In this document: positions 1 through 7,894 of the stretch, one piece after another
Numbering within the stretch: the stretch's first letter is position 1
How the letters are laid out: each line of letters opens with the position of its first letter
Assembly (NCBI RefSeq): GCF_003226565.1
Contig: NZ_QKOE01000018.1
Coordinates: forward strand, 1-64,000
Origin: Parazoarcus communis SWub3 = DSM 12120
GTDB taxonomy: Bacteria > Pseudomonadota > Gammaproteobacteria > Burkholderiales > Rhodocyclaceae
Length of the DNA: 64,000 bases
Direction: 5' to 3'
Translations under genes and position numbers: made by a program
Notes under the pieces: model-generated
The model's input: only the letters and a program-made list of their open reading frames with translations
The model's database searches: none
What the model was told of the DNA's origin: nothing

Positions 1-128
1 ACCGCGATCTCGTCGAACGGGTTCATGCTCATCTTCACGTTGGCAATATCCACGCCGCTACCGTCCGCCTTCACGCGAACCTTCACGTTGTAATCCACCA
101 CGCGTTTGACCGGGACCAGAATCTTCAA
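1..128 (-). CDS. etfB: Electron transfer flavoprotein beta subunit, N-terminal part (window edge)
   Basis: Reverse strand, running off the left edge; 42 complete codons are visible. The translation begins [19 protein letters not shown] and continues through [14 protein letters not shown], the very conserved EtfB start. EtfB pairs with EtfA to form the FAD/AMP-binding heterodimer that takes electrons from acyl-CoA dehydrogenases and passes them to ETF-ubiquinone oxidoreductase. The start appears to be TTG at 128, since no ATG is in place, and AAGGAG lies just upstream. The partner etfA would be expected beyond the left edge. The neighbouring crotonase and acyl-CoA ligase fit a fatty-acid oxidation setting. 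Confidence 0.9.
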   Translation of the reverse strand, partial: MKILVPVKRVVDYNVKVRVKADGSGVDIANVKMSMNPFDEIA

Positions 129-244
129 TGCCGCGCTCCTTGTAAATTCGTTGTCTCCACGTTCGACTCTCGTCGAACCGATTCATTATGGCACTCAGAT
201 GGTGCATTTATCGCACTTCAGCGCGAATCGAATCGGGAAGTTAT

Positions 245-317
245 CTCCATACGCTTCAGTATGGAGCGCGTACGGTAGCGTACGGACGAAGAATCGTCAA
301 TACTATACCGTATGGAG
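245..317. promoter_or_regulatory. Probable TetR operator cluster between etfB and the TetR gene
   Basis: A perfect inverted repeat CTCCATAC-N6-GTATGGAG occupies 245-266. A further GTATGGAG lies at 310-317 and overlaps the TetR start codon (312-314). Between them are two self-complementary CGTACG boxes at 269-274 and 279-284. The arrangement, in a divergent intergenic region beside a TetR gene, suggests autoregulation and control of etfB. That is inference from position and symmetry only. Confidence 0.55.
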
Positions 318-908
318 ACACAAACAGATAAACCACGGGTTCAGCTCGACCGCGACGCATGGATTGCCGCTGCCACCGAAGTACTGGCAGAGGAAGGTAT
401 TGCCGGCTTGCGCGTCGAGGTGTTGGCGAAACGGCTGAAAGTGACCAAGGGCAGCTTCTACTGGCATTTTCAGGACCGCAGGGATCTGCTGATAGCAGTC
501 CTGCTGCACTGGAAGGAAGGTCGTATACGCGACATCATCAAGCAGACCACAGCCGATCCAGGTCACGAGCTGGAGCAGATCTATCACGTCATCGACGTCT
601 ATAGCGCAAGTCGCAGTCGTCGGGGGATGATGATCGAACTGGCGGTTCGTGACTGGGCGAGACGTGACAGCGAGGCGGGTGCGATCGTTGCAGAGGTCGA
701 TGACGTTCGTCTGCGCTGCGCGCGCGCCTTGTTCCTGGCTTGTGGTGTGCCGATGGAGGAGGCATCGAGTCGCTGCATGCTGCTGTATGCCTATGTGTTC
801 GGCGTTTCCCTGATGATTTACGAAAAGTTCGACACCGATGTTGCACGGCTCAAACGCGACATCGCCGATTTGATCGCTCGTTCCGCGCACGCCTCGGGCC
901 CGGCCTGA
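312..908 (+). CDS. TetR/AcrR family transcriptional regulator
   Basis: 198 aa, the usual TetR length. An N-terminal helix-turn-helix covers about residues 15-61, with the family signature around LRVEVLAKRLKVTKGSFYWHF. The C-terminal half is the variable all-helical ligand domain. It is divergent from etfB and convergent with tatD. The inducer is unknown; next to etfB, a crotonase and an acyl-CoA synthetase an acyl-CoA-type ligand is plausible. The ATG at 312 lies inside a repeat copy of the candidate operator, so binding there would also block translation-start access. No strong Shine-Dalgarno is visible. Confidence 0.85.
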   Translation: METQTDKPRVQLDRDAWIAAATEVLAEEGIAGLRVEVLAKRLKVTKGSFYWHFQDRRDLLIAVLLHWKEGRIRDIIKQTTADPGHELEQIYHVIDVYSASRSRRGMMIELAVRDWARRDSEAGAIVAEVDDVRLRCARALFLACGVPMEEASSRCMLLYAYVFGVSLMIYEKFDTDVARLKRDIADLIARSAHASGPA

Positions 909-926
909 GCAGATCGGGAGTCACTG

Positions 927-1715
927 TCAGGTAGCAGGCGCATCTGACCGGGAATTGAGGCGGGGAAAAGCTTCAACCACGTTCAGCGTAGTCTGCCGAA
1001 TGACGATGTCGACCGGGATGCCACGTAAAGTCGCCAGCGTTGCGGCATAGCGTGACAGATTGGCCGGGCAGTTGCGCTGGCCCCGCCCCCAGCTGGGTGC
1101 CATGTCCGGAGCATCGGTTTCGAGCACGATGCTCTCCAGCGGAAGCTCGGTCGCCAGTTTTCGAATGCGCTGAGAACCTTCGAAGGTCATCGCTCCGCCA
1201 AAGCCGAGCTTGAATCCGAGCGCGATGAAAGCGTCAGCCTGCTGGCGACTGCCATTGAAAGCATGCGCAACACCGCCGCGCACGCGGGTCTGACGCAAGT
1301 GTTTCAGCACCTCGTCCTGCGCCCGTCGCAGATGGAGGATGACCGGAAGATCGAAACGCTGCGCCAGCTTGAGTTGAGCGGAAAAAAAATTGGCCTGGCG
1401 TTTCCTGTCCGTGACATCAATATAGAAGTCGAGTCCGATCTCGCCAACCGCAATGCAGTTCGATGTGGCCAGCTTGTGTTCCAGCGCTTCAATATCGGCA
1501 TCAACGGCTTGATCAACGTACATTGGATGCAAGCCATACGCAGGCCACACGTCGGGACAGTTCCGCGCAAGTTCTGCGATACGCAAAAAACTTGCGCGGT
1601 CCACTGCAGGTACGACGAATCCACCGACACCCACAGCACGTGCTGCTGCAAGCACCTCGTTGCGGTCCGCATCGAACTCGGCCGCATCAAGGTGTATGTG
1701 ACTGTCGATCAGCAT
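927..1715 (-). CDS. TatD family metal-dependent hydrolase / DNase
   Basis: 262 aa, standard TatD TIM-barrel length. Metal ligands are visible in order: DSHIHLD near residue 4, YGLHPMY near 60, GEIGLDFY near 92, ILHLRRA near 126, HAFNGS near 151 and LETDAPDM near 199. Family members are divalent-metal nucleases or phosphoesterases of the cytoplasm involved in DNA repair and RNA quality control; the exact substrate cannot be read from sequence. It lies 15 nt downstream of the crotonase gene on the same strand and is probably co-transcribed with it. The TetR gene ends convergently 18 nt away. Confidence 0.9.
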   Translation of the reverse strand: MLIDSHIHLDAAEFDADRNEVLAAARAVGVGGFVVPAVDRASFLRIAELARNCPDVWPAYGLHPMYVDQAVDADIEALEHKLATSNCIAVGEIGLDFYIDVTDRKRQANFFSAQLKLAQRFDLPVILHLRRAQDEVLKHLRQTRVRGGVAHAFNGSRQQADAFIALGFKLGFGGAMTFEGSQRIRKLATELPLESIVLETDAPDMAPSWGRGQRNCPANLSRYAATLATLRGIPVDIVIRQTTLNVVEAFPRLNSRSDAPAT

Positions 1716-1730
1716 CGTCGTAAAGCCGTT

Positions 1731-2531
1731 TCAGCGACCTTTCCAGACGGGCTTGCGTTTGCCCACGAAAGCGTCGATACCCTCTGCGGCATCCTCCGCC
1801 ATCATGTTGCAGGCCATGGTCTCGGCGGCCATCTGGTAGGCCGCCTCAAGCCCCATTTCAAGCTGCCGGTAGAACATCTGCTTGCCCATGCCAATCGCGA
1901 CCGGAGACTTGGCGACGATCGATGCGGCCAGGCGGGCAACCTCTTCATCGAGTTGTTCAAGCGGTACGACCCGGTTGATCAGGCCTCGGCGCTGGGCCTC
2001 ATGCGCATCGATGAAATCTCCGGTAACCAGCATCTCAAAGGCCTGCTTGCGACCCATGTTGCGTGACAACCCAACACTGGGCGTGGCGCAGAACAGCCCC
2101 ACATTGATACCCGATACGGCAAAACGCGCGACGTCGGCCGCAACGGCAAGATCGCACATCGACACCAGCTGACAACCCGCCGCCGTGGCAATGCCGTGGA
2201 TGCGGGCGATGACCGGTTGCGGCATTTCGGTCAGCTTGACCATGAACTTGCCGCACAGCCTGAACAAATCCTGCTGAAAGGCCAGGTTGTAATTGCCACG
2301 CATCTCCTTGAGGTCATGACCGGCACAAAAAGCCTTGCCCTCCCCCGCGAGGATGACGACACGTACGGAATCGTCCTTCGAAATGACGTCGATCTCGGCA
2401 ATCAATGCTTCAAGCATGGCACGCGACAGCGAATTGAACTGCAGCGGACGATTGAGCGTCAGCGTGGTGACACCGGCTTCGTCGCTTCGTAGCAGCATCG
2501 GTGCGTCCTGGGACTGCGGCATTGCACTCAT
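1731..2531 (-). CDS. Enoyl-CoA hydratase/isomerase family protein, ECHDC3-like, catalytic glutamates absent
   Basis: 266 aa crotonase fold. The oxyanion-hole region is present (FCAGHDL near residue 68; GIATAAGC near 113-120). The two glutamates that catalyse hydration in classical crotonases are missing: Q121 replaces the first (AAGCQLV) and the second position reads SGINVG (140-145). The pattern AAGCQLV...GINVGLFC...C-terminal KRKPVW matches the ECHDC3 branch, whose reaction is unclear. It is probably the first gene of a unit with tatD, with GGAGGAG just upstream of the ATG. A LiuR-like palindrome lies at 2551-2566. Confidence 0.85.
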   Translation of the reverse strand: MSAMPQSQDAPMLLRSDEAGVTTLTLNRPLQFNSLSRAMLEALIAEIDVISKDDSVRVVILAGEGKAFCAGHDLKEMRGNYNLAFQQDLFRLCGKFMVKLTEMPQPVIARIHGIATAAGCQLVSMCDLAVAADVARFAVSGINVGLFCATPSVGLSRNMGRKQAFEMLVTGDFIDAHEAQRRGLINRVVPLEQLDEEVARLAASIVAKSPVAIGMGKQMFYRQLEMGLEAAYQMAAETMACNMMAEDAAEGIDAFVGKRKPVWKGR

Positions 2532-2550
2532 TGATCTCCTCCGATATTGG

Positions 2551-2566
2551 TTTACGTTAACGTCAA
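2551..2566 (-). promoter_or_regulatory. LiuR-like (MerR family) palindromic site upstream of the crotonase gene
   Basis: TTTACGTTAACGTCAA is a near-perfect palindrome 20 nt upstream of the crotonase start. It resembles the operators reported for LiuR-type MerR regulators of branched-chain amino-acid and acyl-CoA catabolism in proteobacteria. The match is from memory of the motif, and no such regulator is encoded in this window. Confidence 0.4.
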
Positions 2567-2598
2567 CGGCCGATCATGTTAGCGCATGATCGGCCGTT
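2565..2598. repeat. Perfect 14-bp inverted repeat with 6-nt loop
   Basis: AACGGCCGATCATG (2565-2578) is separated by TTAGCG from its exact complement CATGATCGGCCGTT (2585-2598). Neither side carries a T-run, so a simple intrinsic terminator is unlikely, though it lies downstream of the acyl-CoA synthetase stop (2638) on that strand. It directly abuts the LiuR-like site. It could be a Rho-independent-like 3' end, an mRNA-stabilising hairpin or a protein site. Confidence 0.6.
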
Positions 2599-2637
2599 GC
2601 GGGGGATGTATGCTGCAAACATCCCCGTACCCTGCGA

Positions 2638-4287
2638 CTACTCGAACGCAGCCGTCGACCTGGCCTGCTCACGCAGCACGAACTTCTGGATCTTGCCGGT
2701 CGAGGTCTTCGGCAGGGCGCCGAAAATCACTTTCTTCGGCACCTTGAACCCTGCCAGATGTTCGCGGCAGTGAGTCCGCATGTCGTCTTCCGACACCTCG
2801 GCACCGTCCTTCAGTTCGACGAAGGCGCAGGGAACCTCACCCCATTTCTCGTCGGGCAGGGCAACCACCGCAGCGGCCATGACAGCAGGATGACGATAGA
2901 GCGCATCCTCGACCTCGATCGACGAGATGTTCTCGCCCCCCGAGATGATCACGTCTTTGGAGCGGTCCTTGATCTTGACGTAGCCGTCCGCTTGCATGAC
3001 CGCCAGATCGCCAGTGTGATACCAGCCGCCACGGAAGGATTCCTCTGTGGCTTTAGGGTTCTTCAGGTACCCCTTCATCACCAGGTTGCCGCGGAACATG
3101 ATCTCGCCCATGGTTTCGTTATCCCAGGGAACGGGCTCCATCGTTTCCGGATCCAGTACGGTAATGCCTTCCTGGGCATGATAACGAACACCCTGGCGTC
3201 CATTCCTGACCACCTGTTCAGCCAGCGGCAGATCCGCCCAGTCCTCGTGTTTGGCGCAGACCGCTGCCGGGCCGTAGGTTTCGGTCAAGCCATAGACGTG
3301 AGTGATGTCAAAGCCGATCTTCGCCATGCCCTCGATGACGGCCGCCGGCGGGGGTGCTGCGGCAACCAGACCCGAAACCTTGTGGTTGATGCCCTCGCGC
3401 CAGGCTGCCGGCGCATTGGCAAGCATCGAATGCACGATGGGCGCGCCACAATAGTGGGTGACCTTGTGCTCACGGATGGCCTCGAAGATCAACCGCGGAT
3501 CGACCCTGCGCAGACAGACATTCACGCCGGCATTCGCTGCAAGCGTCCAGGCAAAGCACCAGCCATTGCAGTGGAACATTGGCAGCGTCCACAGATAGAC
3601 CGCGTGCGGTGGCATCCCCCAGGAAACGATGTTCGACATCGAATTCAGATAGGCGCCGCGATGGTGATAGACCACACCTTTCGGATTGCCAGTGGTGCCG
3701 GAAGTGTAGTTCAGCGAGATCGCGTCCCACTCATCCGAAGGCTGCTCCAGGACAAACTCGGGATTGCCACCGGCAAGCAGCGCCTCGTACTCCAGTGCGC
3801 CCACGCGCTCGCCCGGACCGGTGTATTCCGGATCGTCTACATCGACGACGATCATGTCCTTGCGCCCAGCGAGTTCGATCGCGGTCTTGACCATGCGCGA
3901 ATACTCGCGGTCGGTGATCAATACCTTGGCCTCGCCATGATTCAGGATGAAGGCCACCCCTTCGGCATCCAGCCGGGTGTTGACGGTATTGAGCACTGCA
4001 CCGCAACCTGGAACCCCGAAATGGCATTCGAACATCTCGGGCGTGTTGTTCAGCACCACGGCGACGGTGTCATTCTTGCCGACGCCAAGCTGTTTCAACG
4101 CGGAAGCGAGCCGTCGGCTGCGCTCGAACACTTCGCGCCAGGTCAGCCGTCGCTGGCCATGGATGACAGCGATACGGTCAGGATAAATATAGGCACTGCG
4201 TTCGATGAAAGTCAGCGGTGTCAGCGGCACGTAATTGGCCGGATTCTTGTCCAGGCCCGTGTCATATGGAGACATTCTGTCGGTCAT
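2638..4287 (-). CDS. AMP-dependent acyl-CoA synthetase (medium/long-chain or methylthiopropionyl type)
   Basis: 549 aa, ANL superfamily. Motifs in order: the P-loop-like YTSGTTGNPKGV near residue 195, YGLTETYGP near 335, GWYHTGDL near 420, DRSKDVIISGGENISS near 442, and the C-terminal catalytic lysine in LPKTSTGKIQKF near 530. It activates a carboxylic acid to acyl-CoA through an acyl-adenylate. Substrate length cannot be fixed from motifs; AlkK/DmdB-like ligases of this length take medium-chain or methylthio acids. The same-strand crotonase and nearby etfB suggest fatty-acid oxidation. It is separated from the upstream lipoprotein gene by 68 nt, enough for its own promoter. Confidence 0.88.
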   Translation of the reverse strand: MTDRMSPYDTGLDKNPANYVPLTPLTFIERSAYIYPDRIAVIHGQRRLTWREVFERSRRLASALKQLGVGKNDTVAVVLNNTPEMFECHFGVPGCGAVLNTVNTRLDAEGVAFILNHGEAKVLITDREYSRMVKTAIELAGRKDMIVVDVDDPEYTGPGERVGALEYEALLAGGNPEFVLEQPSDEWDAISLNYTSGTTGNPKGVVYHHRGAYLNSMSNIVSWGMPPHAVYLWTLPMFHCNGWCFAWTLAANAGVNVCLRRVDPRLIFEAIREHKVTHYCGAPIVHSMLANAPAAWREGINHKVSGLVAAAPPPAAVIEGMAKIGFDITHVYGLTETYGPAAVCAKHEDWADLPLAEQVVRNGRQGVRYHAQEGITVLDPETMEPVPWDNETMGEIMFRGNLVMKGYLKNPKATEESFRGGWYHTGDLAVMQADGYVKIKDRSKDVIISGGENISSIEVEDALYRHPAVMAAAVVALPDEKWGEVPCAFVELKDGAEVSEDDMRTHCREHLAGFKVPKKVIFGALPKTSTGKIQKFVLREQARSTAAFE

Positions 4288-4355
4288 GCGTTCTCCCTCA
4301 ACAACATTATTGCATCGTTATAGTGGTTGAAACGCGACGGCCGCAGCCATGCAGA

Positions 4356-4973
4356 TCAGCTACGGCATGCCGCGCCGACATTCAAATCCCGCAGCCCCTC
4401 GCCGTCAAGCCCTGCAAGCCATTGCACAAGCTGTTCGGCAAGCATGTCCGAGATCTGCAAAAAGGCCGCGACACCGCCTTCGGCAGTCGCTTCCGGCGCG
4501 ACGCTGCTCAATGCGAACTCCTTACGTGCCAGCGCCTTGTCACTGCGAGCCGGTAGCCAGCTTGCCCGCAGCACTACGCGTGCTTCACTGCGTTGTTCGG
4601 TATCGAACACCTGTACGAACTCATCAAGCTCCAGCCGCAGACGGCATTCACTGGTACCGATGTTGATGCCACCGATGGCGCGCTCCAGATTGCGTGCCAG
4701 CATCTCCGGTGGATGTGCTGCCCAGCGGCTATTGGCAAAACTGCGTCGGCGGTGCGTCTGGTCCCAGGTCAGGCGGTACTGCATCGCACTGGTTTCCAAC
4801 CAAGAAGGCGCCAGTAACTGGATTTGTGCCGGGACAACCTGGGCAGGCAGCGATCTTGGTGCCGTCAGCCCCAGATCGAAGCTCGCCATTGGACGCGGCG
4901 GAACACCCAACCCATTGCAGGCAGTGACAGCGATCGAAGTCAGCACGATGGCGGCAAGCTGTGGAATACGCAT
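4356..4973 (-). CDS. ABC-transport auxiliary lipoprotein (PqiC/Mce-associated)
   Basis: 205 aa with a lipoprotein signal, MRIPQLAAIVLTSIAVTAC, ending in the lipobox VTAC. The acylated Cys is residue 19. The rest resembles the ABC-type transport auxiliary lipoprotein domain (PqiC-like) that sits at the outer membrane and caps MCE protein tunnels. It follows mlaD by 73 nt as the last gene of the MCE operon. Family lipoproteins are poorly conserved, so assignment rests on lipobox, length and operon position. Confidence 0.8.
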   Translation of the reverse strand: MRIPQLAAIVLTSIAVTACNGLGVPPRPMASFDLGLTAPRSLPAQVVPAQIQLLAPSWLETSAMQYRLTWDQTHRRRSFANSRWAAHPPEMLARNLERAIGGINIGTSECRLRLELDEFVQVFDTEQRSEARVVLRASWLPARSDKALARKEFALSSVAPEATAEGGVAAFLQISDMLAEQLVQWLAGLDGEGLRDLNVGAACRS

Positions 4974-5046
4974 TTTCTGGCTCGAGAAAGATAAGGTGCG
5001 CGAAAGGCGTTTGCCCGACCGAAGTTGGCGTTCCCGGATGGTGCAT

Positions 5047-5994
5047 TCAGCGTGGCGAATTCACGGTAAATCCAGGCTCGCCCGGTCCTGGCGCCCGCTC
5101 CCCCGGCCCGGTCAATAGCATCTGAGGCGAGGATTCGACCTCTTCGATCAAACGCCCCAGGCGGCGGGAGGTTGCGGTCAACTCGCGCAGCAACTCGTTC
5201 AGTTGCGGCAAGGTCCCGTCGATCAGGCCGTCCCCTGCAGCAAGCGCTGCGCGGTCCACCCGCTCGGACATCGCGGTAAGTCGCTCCAGCAGCACCCGCA
5301 TTTCGGCAATGGTGGGTTCAGCGGCACCGGTGGTGCGCTCGAGGTTGTCCAGGGTTGCCGCCAACCGTCCGAGGTTCTCATCGTTGAAAGCGGCGCTGAT
5401 GGCGGCCAGGGTGGCCGGTGCATCCTTGAAAGTTCGGTCGATCCCTGCGATCGCAGACTCCAGCCGTTCCAGCGATTTGCGCAAACGCTCGGTCGTCGTC
5501 TCATCGAAGACCAGCGAAATGCGGTCGGCAACCTCCTTGAAACGCTGTGCGGCCGCCAACGCATGATCGGCAATCTGATCGATCAGTCCGGAGTTGAGCA
5601 CGATGACTGGAAGCTGCCCATCCTCAGCAGTCAAGGGCGTGGTGTCGCTTCCCCGCTCTTCAAGCTGGATATAGGCGAGCCCGGTCACCCCTTGAGTACC
5701 CAGCGAGGCCCGGGTGCTACGGGTGATGGGCAGGTCTGCCCGGATGCGGATTTTTACGAGCAGTCGGCGCGCGTCCTGAGGGTCGATGGCGATATCTGTG
5801 ACCCTGCCCGCCAGCATCCCGCGATAGCGTACCGCTGCCTGCACGTTCAGCCCATTGACGGAGCCGGTGGATGCCAGCAGATATTCGCGGGTGGCTTCCC
5901 GATCCTCCGAAAACCACCACAGTGCCAACACAAGGGCGCCACCGAGCAGCAGCGCAAATAGCCCGGTTGCGATCGCGTGAGCGCGATTTTCCAT
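5047..5994 (-). CDS. MlaD/MCE-family periplasmic lipid-binding protein
   Basis: 315 aa. One N-terminal membrane helix (about residues 8-30, GLFALLLGGALVLALWWF) is followed by a single MCE domain (about 38-115) with VNGLNVQAAVRYRGMLAGRV and GVTGLAYIQLE. A long helical, coiled-coil-prone tail rich in Leu/Glu/Arg covers about 140-290. MCE proteins form hexameric rings that carry phospholipid between inner and outer membranes; the long tail suggests a tunnel/needle form rather than short MlaD. The start codon directly abuts the stop of the ATPase gene downstream (0 nt), indicating tight coupling. Confidence 0.88.
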   Translation of the reverse strand: MENRAHAIATGLFALLLGGALVLALWWFSEDREATREYLLASTGSVNGLNVQAAVRYRGMLAGRVTDIAIDPQDARRLLVKIRIRADLPITRSTRASLGTQGVTGLAYIQLEERGSDTTPLTAEDGQLPVIVLNSGLIDQIADHALAAAQRFKEVADRISLVFDETTTERLRKSLERLESAIAGIDRTFKDAPATLAAISAAFNDENLGRLAATLDNLERTTGAAEPTIAEMRVLLERLTAMSERVDRAALAAGDGLIDGTLPQLNELLRELTATSRRLGRLIEEVESSPQMLLTGPGERAPGPGEPGFTVNSPR

Positions 5995-6771
5995 TCAGAT
6001 GTTCTCCTTGGCCCGCGCCAGCGCGCGACGACCGTGCTCGCCGCGAAAGAAGCGTTCGATGAAAGGATGCTCGATCAGCATCGTTTCCTCCAGAGAGGCA
6101 TAACTCAGTATCTTGCGATCGGCAAGCACCGCGACCTTGCTTGACATGGCAGCCAGGGTATCCAGGTCATGAGTGACCAGCACCACGGTCAGCCCAAGCT
6201 CCCGATGCAGGGACAGGATCAGACGGACAAAGCTCGCGCTGCGATCCGGGTCAAGTCCCGCGGTGGGCTCGTCCAGCAACAGCAACTCAGGCTCCAGCGC
6301 CAGCGCCCTGGCCAGTGCCGCACGCTTGACCATTCCACCCGAAAGCTCTGCGGGCATCAGCGCAGCATGTTGTGCTTCCATCTCCACCATGGCGAGCTTC
6401 AGGCTGACCAGTTGCCGGATCTCGTCTTCGGTCGCAACGCCTAGCTCCCGCAGAGGAAAGGCAATGTTCTCGCCCACGGTGAACGCAGAGAACAAGGCCC
6501 CTTGCTGAAACAATACGCCAAACCGGCGTTTGCGATTCACCTGATCGTCGATCGAACCACCATCCAGCGGTTCGCCAAACAGTCTGACCTGGCCCGCCGC
6601 TGGCTGGGTCAGGCCAATGATGTGACGCAACAGCGTGGTCTTGCCGCTGCCGGAACCGCCGACCAGGGCCACGATCTCGCCACGTGCAATGTCCAGATTC
6701 AGTCCGTCGTGTACCAGATTCGACCCGAAACGGGTAACCACGTCCGACAGGGAGACCACTGTCTCGCTCAT
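5995..6771 (-). CDS. MlaF-like ABC transporter ATP-binding protein
   Basis: 258 aa. Walker A GGSGSGKTTLLRH is near residue 38, Q-loop LFQQG near 89, the signature ELSGGMVKRAALARAL near 140, Walker B LLLLDEPTAGLD near 160 and the H-loop VLVTHD near 193. It energises the MlaE-type permease for lipid transport. The start at 6771 gives MSETVVSL and an ATGA overlap with the permease stop; a longer in-frame extension reads into the permease and lacks family similarity. It is the second gene of the operon, between permease and MCE protein. Confidence 0.92.
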   Translation of the reverse strand: MSETVVSLSDVVTRFGSNLVHDGLNLDIARGEIVALVGGSGSGKTTLLRHIIGLTQPAAGQVRLFGEPLDGGSIDDQVNRKRRFGVLFQQGALFSAFTVGENIAFPLRELGVATEDEIRQLVSLKLAMVEMEAQHAALMPAELSGGMVKRAALARALALEPELLLLDEPTAGLDPDRSASFVRLILSLHRELGLTVVLVTHDLDTLAAMSSKVAVLADRKILSYASLEETMLIEHPFIERFFRGEHGRRALARAKENI

Positions 6772-7886
6772 ACCGGCACACCAATCGAACGCGTTGCGAT
6801 TGCGAATACCGCATCCACCAGGATCACGAGCGTGATGGATGACACCACCGATGCCGTGGTGTTGGCCGACAGACTTTCGGTATTCGGCCGCACACGCAGG
6901 CCAAAGTGGCAGGCGACCATCGAGATCAGCAAACCAAACACTGCACCCTTGGCAAGGCCGATATATACGTTGGAAATCGGCACCACCCGGGGCAGGGTCT
7001 CCAGAAAGAACCCGAAACTCAACCCAAGCTCGATCCACGCCGACACCATGCCACCGAACAAGGCCACCGAGGATGTCCAGAGCACCAGCAGCGGCATGGC
7101 CAGCGTCAGTGCAATGACTTTAGGCAGGATCAGGCGCAGGGTTCGTGAGACGCCCATCGCGGTCAGCGCATCAATTTCCTCGGTCACCCTCATGACACCG
7201 AGCTGAGCGGTCATTGCCGAGCCGGAGCGTCCCGCAACCAGCACCGAGACCAGCACAGGCCCCAACTCGCGGATGATGCCCAGCCCCAGGATGTTGACGA
7301 TGAAGATATCAGCGCCAAATGCCTTCAATTGCAAGGCCGAAAGATACGACAGCACCACACCAATCAAGAAACCCACCAGCGCGGTCACCGGCATCGCCTT
7401 GACCCCAACTTTGTACAGGTTGGCAGAGATTTCCAGTACCGGCCAATCCCGCGGGCGTCGCATCAGATGTGCGATATCGAGCAGCAAGCGCCCCAGCAAG
7501 GCGATGAAGGCCAGCAAGTGATCACGAAACAGGAATATCACCTGGCCTACATGCGCAAGCGCATCCAGCGGGCCAAAACGCCTGGCAGGCGGCAAGGGTT
7601 TTGTTGCGGAGTCAGCAATCCGCTCGATGATGGCGCGATGTGCTGCGGAAACCTCGATCCCTGCTGGCCACTGTTGTGCCCAGGCCCCCCATAGCAAGGC
7701 AGCGCCAAAGCTGTCGAGTCGCGACAGCTGTTCAAGATGCCAGCGCTCACCGGCCGACGCGCCTGAGAGTTGCTTGCGCAGCACGTCGACACGTGGCCGC
7801 AAAGCCTGCAAGGTCCAGTTCCCGCTGGCAGTCCACGTGCCTGAGGCGGGATCCCGACTCAAGGCGGGGGGCGAATCACCGCTCAT
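6768..7886 (-). CDS. MlaE-type permease with N-terminal STAS-like domain
   Basis: 372 aa. About residues 1-105 look like a STAS domain (WTLQALRPRVDVLRKQL, LSRLDSFGAALLWG), the role MlaB plays as a separate protein in the E. coli Mla system. Residues about 110-372 form the MlaE permease with several membrane helices and the conserved LGLGIIRELGPVLVSVLVAGRSGSAM and EIDALTAMGV. The STAS fusion removes the need for a separate MlaB. Its start lies 8 nt beyond the ppx stop, so ppx and the transport genes are probably one transcript. Confidence 0.9.
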   Translation of the reverse strand: MSGDSPPALSRDPASGTWTASGNWTLQALRPRVDVLRKQLSGASAGERWHLEQLSRLDSFGAALLWGAWAQQWPAGIEVSAAHRAIIERIADSATKPLPPARRFGPLDALAHVGQVIFLFRDHLLAFIALLGRLLLDIAHLMRRPRDWPVLEISANLYKVGVKAMPVTALVGFLIGVVLSYLSALQLKAFGADIFIVNILGLGIIRELGPVLVSVLVAGRSGSAMTAQLGVMRVTEEIDALTAMGVSRTLRLILPKVIALTLAMPLLVLWTSSVALFGGMVSAWIELGLSFGFFLETLPRVVPISNVYIGLAKGAVFGLLISMVACHFGLRVRPNTESLSANTTASVVSSITLVILVDAVFAIATRSIGVPV

Positions 7887-7894
7887 GAAGGACG

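Noticed and set aside
2758-4323. 521-codon forward frame over the acyl-CoA synthetase
   Set aside because: Mirror of the ANL ligase codons, no domain recognisable.
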